DNA of 64,000 nt, taken from the NCBI GenBank assembly GCA_963721385.1, contig CAVRJB010000004.1, forward strand, positions 186,001-250,000. Direction: 5' to 3'. The notes below the pieces were generated by a model, which was given only the letters and a program-made list of their open reading frames with translations, was not told the origin of the DNA and made no database searches. Origin of the DNA: DAOMFB01 sp963721385 (GTDB lineage: Bacteria; Acidobacteriota; Thermoanaerobaculia; UBA5066). Positions 1-7,968 of this stretch are shown piece by piece. Positions within the stretch are counted from its first letter, which is position 1; the number at the start of each line of letters is the position of its first letter. The position numbers and the translations under genes were made by a program.

Positions 1-1595
1 CGGCAGGCGGTGACGAGGTGCCCGCGGAAGAGGGCGTCGAAGACCGCATCGTGCGCCGAGGAATGGTCCTCGCCGAACCACCAGAACCAGTCCGAGGCCT
101 CGGCCGCGTAGAGCGCGGCCTTCGCGACGGCGGCGGGGGGCGCGTCGCCCCGGAGGACGTCGGGGGGCGAGAGCGCCGGGGCGTCCGCGACGTCGTTCGC
201 CAGCTCGTCGCGCACCTTTACGAGGAGGTCCCACGCGCGGTTCTTCGCCGGCGCGCCGATCCACGTCCGGAAATTCCCGTCCACCCACGAGCCGGCGACG
301 AGGTGCGGCAGCGGCCTCGGCTCCACCGTGGCCACGACATCGGATGGCTTCACGACCGCCAGAGAGTCGGCGCTCGCGAGGGCGGACGACAGGGCGCGGA
401 GGAACGGCGCTCCATTCTCCGGGTAGGTCTCCCACGCGTTCTCTCCGTCCAGGATGACCGGCACGACGAGGTCCTCGCCGGGCGCAGCGTTCCGGATCGC
501 GTGGAGGCGCTCGACGAAGTCGGCCGCGGCCTGCCCGGCGTCCCACGACGCGTACGAGAAGCCGATCCGGTCCGAGAGCGTCCGGTCGCGGAAGAAGAGG
601 ACGGGTGACGGGCCCGGGATGAGCCGGTAGGGGCGGAAGACCGTCCGTGCCTTGTCCCCTTCGCCGAACGCGAGGCTGGTCGTCCGGCCGAGCGACTGGA
701 GGAGGACGTCCTCGTCCGACGCGGCCCACTGCACGCCCGCCTGCGCCATCAGGACGAGGGCGGGCGCCGAGATCGACCCCTCGGGGGGCCACATGCCGGC
801 CGGGCGGAAGCCGAAATGCCGCTCGAACGACGCCAGGCCCATCCCGAGCTGGTCCCGCGCGTCCTCCACGCGGGAGAAGCGCCGCGTCGGGAGCGGGAGG
901 TCGGGGACCGCCTCGCGCCCCGCGGCGGAGTCGACGAGGAGCGGGAGGATCGGATGGTGGTAAGGGCTGGTCGTCAGTTCGATCGACCCCGAGGCGATCG
1001 CCTTCCGCCACGCCGGGATCACCTCGCCGAGGAACTCCCGCTGACGCTCGAGGAGGGCGTCCTTCTCCTCCTCCGAGAAGCCGTGGCCGCGCTTCCGGAG
1101 CTTGACGAGGAGCGGGTCCTTCGAGAGGGTCGCGCCCGACCAGGCGAGGTGGAAGAGGACGACGAGGTCGCGGAGGTCGCCCGCCGAGAAGGTCCGGCGG
1201 ATGACGCTCGTCCGGTCGGCGGACGTCTCGCGCAGTCGACGGTGGAGCTCCGCGTAGTGCGGAAAGGCGGCAATCATCCGCGGGTGGGCGGAGAAGAAGT
1301 TGTTGAGCGCGAAGGCGACGGTGGCGCCATCCCAGTCGGAGGCCGGCGCCTTCGCCACGTCGAGGAAGGCGTCGCTTCCGCCGCGGGAGAGGATCTCGAT
1401 CTGGTCGAGGAGCGACGGCACGAGGTTGCACGCGTGCGGGACGCGCGGCTCCCTGGAGAGAATCGCGGGCAGATCGGCGTAGTCCTTGAGGGCGTGCAGG
1501 CGGACCCACGGCAGGTGGGTCGGGCCACCGCCGAAGTCGGCGTACCAGGGCTGGTGGAAATGCCACAGGAAGAAGAGTCGGAGCGGCCGGGTCAC
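1..1595 (-). CDS. Glycoside hydrolase family 57 protein (partial, C-terminus beyond window)
   Basis: Retaining alpha-glucan-active glycosidase of family GH57 (amylase, amylopullulanase or branching-enzyme-like); the exact substrate cannot be read from sequence. The reading frame is open from a GTG at 1595 to the window edge. The N-terminus carries the family signature WHFHQPWY right after the start, followed by a stretch resembling the usual LPWVRLHALKDY motif. Near residue 267 is GMWPPEGS, matching the motif holding the catalytic Glu, and near residue 380 is LDGENAWE, matching the motif with the catalytic Asp. No signal peptide is seen, so it is probably cytoplasmic. It is divergent from the SRP RNA and dnaX. 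Family assignment is firm; specificity is inferred only. Confidence 0.85.
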   Translation of the reverse strand, partial: MTRPLRLFFLWHFHQPWYADFGGGPTHLPWVRLHALKDYADLPAILSREPRVPHACNLVPSLLDQIEILSRGGSDAFLDVAKAPASDWDGATVAFALNNFFSAHPRMIAAFPHYAELHRRLRETSADRTSVIRRTFSAGDLRDLVVLFHLAWSGATLSKDPLLVKLRKRGHGFSEEEKDALLERQREFLGEVIPAWRKAIASGSIELTTSPYHHPILPLLVDSAAGREAVPDLPLPTRRFSRVEDARDQLGMGLASFERHFGFRPAGMWPPEGSISAPALVLMAQAGVQWAASDEDVLLQSLGRTTSLAFGEGDKARTVFRPYRLIPGPSPVLFFRDRTLSDRIGFSYASWDAGQAAADFVERLHAIRNAAPGEDLVVPVILDGENAWETYPENGAPFLRALSSALASADSLAVVKPSDVVATVEPRPLPHLVAGSWVDGNFRTWIGAPAKNRAWDLLVKVRDELANDVADAPALSPPDVLRGDAPPAAVAKAALYAAEASDWFWWFGEDHSSAHDAVFDALFRGHLVTAC

Positions 1596-1673
1596 AGAGG
1601 CCCGTTTTAGACCTCCGGCGGGCGGCGGGCAAGGCGCCGGGAGGCAGGCGGAGGTGTAGACTCCCGCGCCCGG

Positions 1674-1794
1674 GCCCTCCGGTGAGTCCGGGTCCCGCGC
1701 GACGGTCTTCTTCGAACCGTGTCAGATCCGGAAGGAAGCAGCACTAAGAAGGCCGGACCGGGCGCCGCGGAAAAACCCGGACTCATCGGGGGGC
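1674..1794 (+). ncRNA. ffs: Small signal recognition particle RNA (4.5S type)
   Basis: The RNA scaffold of the signal recognition particle, which binds Ffh and targets membrane proteins. The diagnostic apical core is visible at 1722-1747 (TCAGATCCGGAAGGAAGCAG then CACTAAG), containing the GGAAG and AGCA symmetric and asymmetric loops that bind the Ffh M domain. The outer stem is long: the bases at 1674-1693 pair with those at 1775-1794 with only three non-Watson-Crick positions. A T-rich run (1801-1809) follows and may terminate transcription. A weak -10-like TAGACT lies at 1657-1662. Its position directly upstream of dnaX-recR is common in bacteria and supports the call. Confidence 0.93.
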
Positions 1795-1825
1795 TCGGCT
1801 TTCTTTTTCTGATAGCTTGTCGCCC

Positions 1826-3631
1826 GTGACCGAATCCACCTACATCCCTCTCGCCCGGAAGTGGCGGCCGCGGACGTTCGCGGACGTCGTCGGGCAGGGG
1901 GAGACGGTGCGGGCGCTGACGAACGCCGTCTCACACGACCGGCTCGCCCACGCCTACCTCTTCTCGGGGCCGCGCGGCGTCGGGAAGACGACGACGGCGC
2001 GGCTGCTCGCCGCCGCCATCAACTGCTCGTCGGCTCCGGGGCCGACGCCGACACCCTGCGGGACCTGCGTCTCGTGCGTCGAGATCTTCGAGGGGCGCTC
2101 GATCGACGCCCTCGAGATCGACGGCGCCACGCATGGCAAGGTGGACCAGGCGCGCGACCTGATCGAGGTCGTGGCCTTCGCGCCGGTCCGCGACCGCCGG
2201 AAGGTCTTCATCATCGACGAGGTGCACGCCATCTCGCAGGCGGCCTTCCAGGCGCTCCTGAAGACGCTCGAGGAGCCGCCGCAGCACGCCGTCTTCATCC
2301 TCGCGACGACCGAGCGGCACAAGATCCCCGCCACGATCCTCTCGCGCTGCCAGCGGTTCGACTTCGCGCGTCTGACCGACGAGGAGGTGGCCGACCGGCT
2401 CGCCGACGTGGCGACGCGGGAAGGGATCCCCGTCCCCGGGCGGGCCGCCCTCGCCGCGCTCGCGGCGGCCGCCACCGGCTCGCTGCGCGACGCCCTCTCG
2501 CTGTTCGACCAGGCGGCAGCGCGCGCCGGCGGCAAGGTGACGGCCGCCGACGTGGCGGCGCTCCTCGGCGCCCCCGACCGCGGCACGCTCGTCGCCCTGT
2601 TCGCGTCGCTCCTTGCGGGAGACCGGGCGGAGGTCCTGAAGCGGTGCGCCGAGCTGGAGGCGTCGGGAAGCGACCCGCGCGCGACGCTTCGCGACCTGGT
2701 CGCGCTCGTCCGGGGCGCCGTCCGCCTCGCGGCGGATCCGGCCGCGCCCGCTCCCGCGGGGCTCTCCGAGGACGCGGCCGCGCGCCTCGCCGGATTCGCG
2801 GCGGAGACTCCCTACCCGACGCTTCTCCGGATGCTCTCGCTCCTCTCCGAGGCCGACGGGCTCCTCCGCCGGTCGGACCTCCCGTCGCTCGCGTTCGAGG
2901 TGCTCCTCCTGAAGCTCGCCGAGCTGCCTCGGCTCGTGCCGATCGAGGATTTTCTTTCTGGTAAGAGCCCTCTCAATCCGGTTGCTCAGAGCGCGTCGAC
3001 CTACAGTGGAGCGGGGGAGACGCCGGCTTTTGCTTCGAAGGGAATACAGAAAGAAAAGGAAGAAAAGAGAGAGAAAGAGAAAGCCAGCGGGAGCCCGGCG
3101 CCCTCGGCGGCCCCCTCGGCGCCGCCCCCCGCCGCTGCGAAGACCGCCTCATCGAAGAAAGCCGCCGACGAGGAGCGGCCGCGCTTCGTCGGCCTGACGC
3201 CGCTCGAGATCGAGCCGGAGCCGCTCACGACCCCCGACCCGGGCGGAGCGTTCCGGGCCGAGGTGGAGAAGCGGCACTCGACGCTCGGCGCCGTCCTCGA
3301 GGACGCCTCGATCCGGATCGAGGGGCGCGTCGTCCGCGTCGTCCTCGACCCCCCGAGCCCGCCGATGGAGAAGCGGCTCGCCGAGCCGGCGATGAGGAAG
3401 GTGCTCGACGAGGCCGCGGCGGCGCTGCTCGGCCGCTCCGCGCAAGTCGTCATCGACAGCGCGATGCCGGAGGGAGGCGATCTGACCGCCGCCGCGGCGG
3501 CCGCGGACCCGACCGCCCTCGAGAAGGAGAACTTCAGGAAGCGGGTGGCGGCCGACGAAAAGGTCCGGAAGGTGCTCGACCTCTTCGGCGGCGAGATCGC
3601 CGACGTGAAACACGACCGAAGGGACGGCTGA
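1826..3631 (+). CDS. dnaX: DNA polymerase III subunit gamma/tau
   Basis: Clamp-loader ATPase of the replicative polymerase holoenzyme. The N-terminus has the family opening LARKWRPRTF, Walker A GPRGVGKTTT near residue 45, a cysteine cluster (zinc module) near residues 65-85, Walker B IIDEVH and the arginine-finger segment LSRCQRF. The tau-specific C-terminal third follows a charged linker (about residues 375-450). I prefer the GTG at 1826; an in-frame TTG at 1817 would add three residues, and neither has a strong ribosome-binding site. The linker DNA (about 2945-3090) is noticeably richer in A and purines than the rest, but has no A-AAA-AAG slippery site, so gamma production by frameshifting is not evident. 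It is followed after one base by recR. Confidence 0.95.
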   Translation: MTESTYIPLARKWRPRTFADVVGQGETVRALTNAVSHDRLAHAYLFSGPRGVGKTTTARLLAAAINCSSAPGPTPTPCGTCVSCVEIFEGRSIDALEIDGATHGKVDQARDLIEVVAFAPVRDRRKVFIIDEVHAISQAAFQALLKTLEEPPQHAVFILATTERHKIPATILSRCQRFDFARLTDEEVADRLADVATREGIPVPGRAALAALAAAATGSLRDALSLFDQAAARAGGKVTAADVAALLGAPDRGTLVALFASLLAGDRAEVLKRCAELEASGSDPRATLRDLVALVRGAVRLAADPAAPAPAGLSEDAAARLAGFAAETPYPTLLRMLSLLSEADGLLRRSDLPSLAFEVLLLKLAELPRLVPIEDFLSGKSPLNPVAQSASTYSGAGETPAFASKGIQKEKEEKREKEKASGSPAPSAAPSAPPPAAAKTASSKKAADEERPRFVGLTPLEIEPEPLTTPDPGGAFRAEVEKRHSTLGAVLEDASIRIEGRVVRVVLDPPSPPMEKRLAEPAMRKVLDEAAAALLGRSAQVVIDSAMPEGGDLTAAAAAADPTALEKENFRKRVAADEKVRKVLDLFGGEIADVKHDRRDG

Positions 3632-3632
3632 G

Positions 3633-4241
3633 TTGCCGCGCCTCCCGTCGTTCGCGCGGCTGATCGCGGCCCTCGAGCGGCTCCCCGGAGTCGGCCCGAA
3701 GAGCGCCCGCCGGCTGGCCCACTATCTCCTCGCCGCTCCCGGGCCCGAAGCCGAGGAGCTGTCGGGCGCCCTCGCGGCGGCGCGGGAAAGGACGCGTCCC
3801 TGTTCCGTCTGCCACGCCCTGACCGAGGAAGACCCGTGCGCCGTCTGCTCCGACCCGGGGCGGGACCTCCACCTCCTCGCCGTCGTCGAGGAGCCGGCCG
3901 ACGTCGAGGTGCTGGAGAAGACGCATGAGTTCCGCGGCCGCTACCACGTTCTCGGTGGAGCGCTCGCGCCGCTCCGCGGCATCGGGCCCGACGAGCTCAA
4001 CGTCGAGGATCTTCTCGCCCGGGTGGCGAATGGCGAGGGGGAGGGCAAGGTGGAGGAGGTCCTCCTGGCCACGAACCCGAACGTCGAGGGGGAGGCGACG
4101 GCGCTCTACCTGGCTCGGCGGCTCAAGCCGCTCGGCGTGAAGGTCACGCGCCTCGCGCTCGGGCTCCCCGTGGGGGCGGCTCTCGAATTCGCCGACGAGG
4201 TGACCCTCTCGCGCGCCGTCTCGAATCGGCGTGAGCTTTAA
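3633..4241 (+). CDS. recR: Recombination mediator protein RecR
   Basis: RecR acts with RecF/RecO to load RecA on gapped DNA. The 202-residue length is typical. Visible features are the helix-hairpin-helix LERLPGVGPKSARRLA near the N-terminus, the four-cysteine zinc finger (CSVC ... CAVC, about residues 54-71), and a Toprim domain beginning VVEEPADVEVLE and containing the ATNPNVEGEATA segment. The start is a TTG one base after the dnaX stop, so the two are almost certainly co-transcribed. The small gene ybaB, which often sits between dnaX and recR, is absent here. Confidence 0.95.
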   Translation: MPRLPSFARLIAALERLPGVGPKSARRLAHYLLAAPGPEAEELSGALAAARERTRPCSVCHALTEEDPCAVCSDPGRDLHLLAVVEEPADVEVLEKTHEFRGRYHVLGGALAPLRGIGPDELNVEDLLARVANGEGEGKVEEVLLATNPNVEGEATALYLARRLKPLGVKVTRLALGLPVGAALEFADEVTLSRAVSNRREL

Positions 4242-4276
4242 CCGCGGCCCCTGATACACTTAACCACCCGGTTCTT

Positions 4277-4771
4277 ATGTCGGATTTCATCCTTTTCGAC
4301 GAAGAGTTTCGCCTCATCAAGGACGTCATCTCGCGTCTCAGAGCGGATGCGCAGGCGAAGGTCGTCTTCATCGTCGACAAGAACGGACAACAGATTGCGG
4401 CGCAGGGGGACATGGAGTCGCTCGACACGACGTCCCTCGCGTCGCTGACCGCGGGGAACGTGGCCGCGACGGACGGCCTCGCGCGGCTGATCGGTGAGCG
4501 CGAGTTTCCGGTCCTCTTCCACGAGGGAGAGCGCGACAACGTCTACATCTCGGTCGTCAGCCAGCGCGTCATTCTGGTCGTCATCTTCGACGAGCGCTCG
4601 TCCCTCGGCCTCGTCCGCCTCCGCGTGCGGAAGGCCAACGCCGAGCTGGAGCGGATCTTCGAGACCATCCAGCAGAAAGTGGAGGCCGAGAAGACCCGCC
4701 GCCTGGAGGGCTTCGACTCGCCGTTCGCCGAAATCACCGACGAAGACATCGACAACCTCTTCAGGGACTGA
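4277..4771 (+). CDS. mglB: MglB-type Roadblock/LC7 protein (GTPase-activating partner of MglA)
   Basis: A Roadblock/LC7-domain protein of 164 residues that in Myxococcus and Thermus acts as the GTPase-activating protein of MglA and helps set cell polarity. The domain runs from about residue 5 to 125 and includes the VFIVDKNGQQIAAQGD strand-turn and the LFHEGERDNVYIS segment typical of MglB. A charged C-terminal helix (about residues 115-150) follows. The gene is 12 bases upstream of mglA, in the usual mglBA order, so the two should be expressed together. Function is inferred from family and context; no motility genes are seen nearby. Confidence 0.9.
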   Translation: MSDFILFDEEFRLIKDVISRLRADAQAKVVFIVDKNGQQIAAQGDMESLDTTSLASLTAGNVAATDGLARLIGEREFPVLFHEGERDNVYISVVSQRVILVVIFDERSSLGLVRLRVRKANAELERIFETIQQKVEAEKTRRLEGFDSPFAEITDEDIDNLFRD

Positions 4772-4783
4772 CCCGGACCTGAC

Positions 4784-5368
4784 ATGACGTTCATCAACTA
4801 CGCCGCCCGCGAGATCAACTGCAAGATCGTCTACTACGGGCCGGGCCTGTGCGGGAAGACGACCAACCTTCAGTACATCTACGACCGGACGAACCCGGCG
4901 GCGAAGGGGAAGCTCATCTCGCTGGCGACCGAGACCGACCGGACGCTCTTCTTCGACTTTCTGCCGCTCGACCTCGGGACGGTGCGCGGCTTCAAGACCC
5001 GCTTTCACCTCTACACGGTCCCCGGCCAGGTCTTCTACGACGCGAGCCGCCGGCTGATCCTGAAGGGAGTCGATGGCGTCGTCTTCGTGGCCGACTCCCA
5101 GGAAGCCCGGATGGACGCGAACGTCGAGTCGCTCCGGAACCTCGAGAAGAACCTCGCGGAGCACGGCTTCGACCTGCAGACGATCCCCTACGTCCTGCAG
5201 CTCAACAAGCGCGACCTGCCGACCTCCCTCCCGGCCGACGTCCTCTACCGCTCCCTGAACTTCAAGGGCGAGCCGACCTTCGAGGCCACCGCCCCGCTCG
5301 GCGTCGGCGTCTTCGACACGCTGAAGGCCGTGGCGAAGCAGGTGCTGATGGAGCTGCGGAAGAAGTAG
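4784..5368 (+). CDS. mglA: MglA-type small Ras-like GTPase
   Basis: A 194-residue Ras-like GTPase that defines cell poles and controls gliding or type IV pilus motility in characterised species. The P-loop GPGLCGKTT is at residues 19-27, exactly where MglA has it. The G3 region is TVPGQ (MglA characteristically lacks the classical DxxG), and the G4 motif NKRD is near residue 142. The protein ends in a basic tail. It lies directly downstream of its partner mglB. Its stop is only five bases from the end of the convergent L,D-transpeptidase gene. Confidence 0.94.
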   Translation: MTFINYAAREINCKIVYYGPGLCGKTTNLQYIYDRTNPAAKGKLISLATETDRTLFFDFLPLDLGTVRGFKTRFHLYTVPGQVFYDASRRLILKGVDGVVFVADSQEARMDANVESLRNLEKNLAEHGFDLQTIPYVLQLNKRDLPTSLPADVLYRSLNFKGEPTFEATAPLGVGVFDTLKAVAKQVLMELRKK

Positions 5369-5373
5369 CGGCG

Positions 5374-6549
5374 TCAGGGCTTCCGGTCCGGTCCGCCCTC
5401 CGGCTCCCCCGTGCGGTAGACGTCCTCGTAGAAGGCGAGCGTTCCGTCCACGCTCGCGGCCGCCGTCGTGTAGAGGAGCCAGACGGGGACGGTCGGCTTC
5501 AGGTAGACGACCTGCGGCCGCTCGGCGTCCATCGCCGCCGCGATCGCGGCGGCGTCCCAGCCGGGCGTGTTCCGGAGCAGGAACGCCGCGAGCGCCGGCG
5601 GATCGGACACGCGGACGCAGCCGTGGGAGAAATCGCGCCGCTCGCGCTCGAAGAACGACTTCGCGGGCGTGTCGTGGAGATAGACGGAATTGTCGTTCGG
5701 GAAGATGAACTTCACCCGCCCGAGGGCGTTGCGCGGGCCGGGCCTCTGGCGGACGCCGAGCGACCCCGCGCGGAGGAGCTCGATGTTCTCCGGCGTGGCC
5801 GCCATCCCCGGCTTGTCGTCGTCGCTCGTCGCCGTGAGCTCGAGCTCGTGCTTTTCGAAGTACGCCGGGTCCTTGCGGTACGCCGGAAGCATCTCCTTCA
5901 CGACGATGCCTCGCGGGACGTACCAGTACGGCCGGAAGACGAGGTACTCGATCTCGGCGGCGAGGATCGGCGTCCGCGACCGCGCGGCCTTTCCGACGAC
6001 GACGGGCATCGTGAGCGTCGCCTTCTTCCCCGCGTCGGCGGCCTTCCAGGCGAAGAGCTGGAAGGCCGGGATGTTCACGATGACGATGGACTCGGTGTCC
6101 GGCACGGGGATCGTCGCGAGCCACTTCAGCGACTCTTCGATCTGCTCGAGGCGCTCGGTATACGGGTGGTTGAGGGCGGTGATCGTGGACGGCCCGATGA
6201 CGCCGTCGGGCGTGAGGCCGTGCCGGCGCTGGAACTTCTTCACGGCGTCCACGAGCGCGCCGCCGTACGCGCCGTCCGCAGGAACCGCGGCGCCTTCCGG
6301 CAGGTCGCCGATGTCGCGCAGGATCTCCGCGAGCGGCACGACGCCGGGGTAGGCGTCGCCCGGCGAGACCTTCTTGACGGCCGGGAGAGGACCGGGCCAC
6401 TTCTTCCTGGCCAGAGCCTGGTAGCGCGGAAGGTGCGCGGCGAGCGAGTCGTAGACGGCGACGTGCTTCGGGGGGGGAGCCTGCGCGCGCCCGACCGTCG
6501 GGATCGCGCACAGAGCCAAAGTACTGAAAACAAAAGCGAGGCGGCGCAT
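5374..6549 (-). CDS. L,D-transpeptidase with peptidoglycan-binding domain (YcbB/LdtD type)
   Basis: A periplasmic enzyme that forms 3-3 peptidoglycan cross-links or attaches proteins to the wall. From the ATG at 6549 the product is 391 residues with a cleavable signal peptide (hydrophobic stretch ending near GRAQA). A peptidoglycan-binding domain includes VKKFQRRHGLTPDGVIGPST. The YkuD catalytic domain carries the active-site signature SHGCVRVSDP near residue 325. The frame is open further upstream, but that extension has no hydrophobic leader and overlaps the divergent gene, so I reject it. It is divergent, with about 49 bases between starts, from a MepK-like endopeptidase acting on the same polymer. 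Confidence 0.92.
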   Translation of the reverse strand: MRRLAFVFSTLALCAIPTVGRAQAPPPKHVAVYDSLAAHLPRYQALARKKWPGPLPAVKKVSPGDAYPGVVPLAEILRDIGDLPEGAAVPADGAYGGALVDAVKKFQRRHGLTPDGVIGPSTITALNHPYTERLEQIEESLKWLATIPVPDTESIVIVNIPAFQLFAWKAADAGKKATLTMPVVVGKAARSRTPILAAEIEYLVFRPYWYVPRGIVVKEMLPAYRKDPAYFEKHELELTATSDDDKPGMAATPENIELLRAGSLGVRQRPGPRNALGRVKFIFPNDNSVYLHDTPAKSFFERERRDFSHGCVRVSDPPALAAFLLRNTPGWDAAAIAAAMDAERPQVVYLKPTVPVWLLYTTAAASVDGTLAFYEDVYRTGEPEGGPDRKP

Positions 6550-6598
6550 GGTGGCGAGAGCTTGTTCCTTCTGCTTTCCCCTGTCAAAATCCACCGGT

Positions 6599-7189
6599 TT
6601 GACGGCCCCCCTCGACCTCTCCCGGCGCCGCCTCTGCACCTCCGTCCTCGCCGCCGCGGCCGCCTCCCTCCTCCCGAAGCCCGTAAGAGCCTCGCTGGAG
6701 AATCTCGCCCGCGAATCGGCGGGTGAAGCTGGCGTGCGCACGCTCGCGTTCCACAACACGCACACGGGCGAGCGACTGGAGACCCCCTTCCGCGTGGGCG
6801 ACCGGTACGCGGAGGCGGGGCTCACCGCGATCGACTGGGTCCTCCGCGACCACCGCACCGGCGACGTCGCGCGTATCGACCCGAACCTCCTCGACCTGCT
6901 CCACCTTCTCAGGGAGCAGGCGGCGGGCGCGGGGGCCTCGGGCGCAACGGCGGTCTACGAGGTCATCTCCGGATACCGTTCGCCGCGCTCGAACGAGGTG
7001 CTTCGCATGCACTCCGGCGCCGTCGCCCGGCACAGCATGCACCTCAAGGGTATGGCCGTGGACGTCCGCCTCTCGGGTGTCTCCCTCGCCGTCCTCCGCG
7101 ACGCCGCGCTGGACCTTCGGAAGGGCGGCGTCGGCTTCTACCCCGGCGCGTTCGTCCACGTCGACACGGGGCGGGTGAGGCGCTGGTAG
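6599..7189 (+). CDS. MepK-like (DUF882/M15) murein endopeptidase, Tat-exported
   Basis: A zinc peptidase of the YcbK/MepK family; characterised members cleave peptidoglycan cross-links. The C-terminal domain shows SGYRSPRSNEVL, then RHSMHLKGMAVDVRL (His and Asp zinc ligands), and the final FVHVDTGRVRRW with the last His ligand. From the TTG at 6599 the product is 196 residues and starts with the twin-arginine motif SRRRLCTS followed by an alanine-rich hydrophobic stretch, as in E. coli YcbK. An ATG at 6548 would overlap the divergent ldt start and bury the Tat motif, so I prefer TTG. Two divergent wall enzymes suggest shared regulation. Confidence 0.87.
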   Translation: MTAPLDLSRRRLCTSVLAAAAASLLPKPVRASLENLARESAGEAGVRTLAFHNTHTGERLETPFRVGDRYAEAGLTAIDWVLRDHRTGDVARIDPNLLDLLHLLREQAAGAGASGATAVYEVISGYRSPRSNEVLRMHSGAVARHSMHLKGMAVDVRLSGVSLAVLRDAALDLRKGGVGFYPGAFVHVDTGRVRRW

Positions 7190-7226
7190 GGACCTGAAAC
7201 CGGCCCCTCGGCGCTCGGTCGCGCGA

Positions 7227-7918
7227 CTATTCGATTCGGTCGCGTTTCATCAAGTTGTGATGCGCACAAAGAAGCCGAATGTTCTCCGCTGATAGAGAAG
7301 TTCCACCTTTCGAAAACGGAAGGTCATGATCGTAGTGAAGATTGTCTGAGGATCCGCAGAGACAACAGCGGCCCTTGTCCCTCTTCCAGACTTCGAGCTT
7401 CACTTCGGAGGGAATCAGTCGAGAATGCTGGATTTCCGTCCGATGGCGGTCGTCCGTCTCTGCAATCGACGAATCTCGAAGTTCGAGACGGAACTTGAGG
7501 ACAAGACGGTTCTGATCGCGTTCAGTCCAAGCGTCCGTCAAGGAGAAGATTCCGTTGAATGCCCAAATGCCGTCCTTGATTTTTCGTAGACCCGCACGAA
7601 TTCAGCGGGCGCACCAAATTTCGCTTGCGCGGCCGCTCGAAAGAACCTGCCGTTTTGGGTGAGAGTGCCTCTCGGAGTTTCCTCGGGTTGATCAATTAGC
7701 TTTGGATTGAGGGCTGAACGGCCTCGGGGGGCATCGTGCCCCTCGTAGATGAGGACCCTGCCACCCTCCGCCAGGAGATCGCGGTATGGAGAACCGGGGC
7801 GTGTGCTCATCAAGATAACGCTGGGACGGCCACGGGAACGAAAGTTCATTCCGCGCTGAAGGCTCTGACCCTCGGCGAGGCACATTTGCTGGTACGAGAT
7901 GATGTCGCCTGGTCTCAT
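7227..7918 (-). CDS. Probable SRA-HNH modification-dependent restriction endonuclease, split by one-base frameshift
   Basis: The gene encodes an N-terminal domain resembling SRA/YDG modified-cytosine readers (SVILMS, a Tyr-containing turn, VLIYEGHD, TQNG, then a VRVYEK strand) and a C-terminal HNH nuclease (CCLCG zinc knuckle, YDHDLPFSKGG, ENIRLLCAHHN). The halves lie in different frames. Adding one A to the run of five at 7580-7584 (T on the + strand) restores a continuous 230-residue protein through GIWAFNGIFSLTDAW. Known SRA-HNH proteins are type IV enzymes that cut 5mC- or 5hmC-containing DNA. Base composition is clearly lower in GC than the neighbours, suggesting transfer. The HNH part is firm; the SRA call is by pattern and less certain. 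Confidence 0.68.
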
Positions 7919-7968
7919 CTCGACCAGGCTGATGGATCAATCGGGGTTTTTCAACCAGGTTAAATGCT

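Noticed and set aside
3040..3100. Programmed frameshift site in dnaX producing gamma
   Set aside because: No A-AAA-AAG heptamer and the longest A run is four; the -1 frame has no early stop after the tract, so no evidence beyond purine richness.
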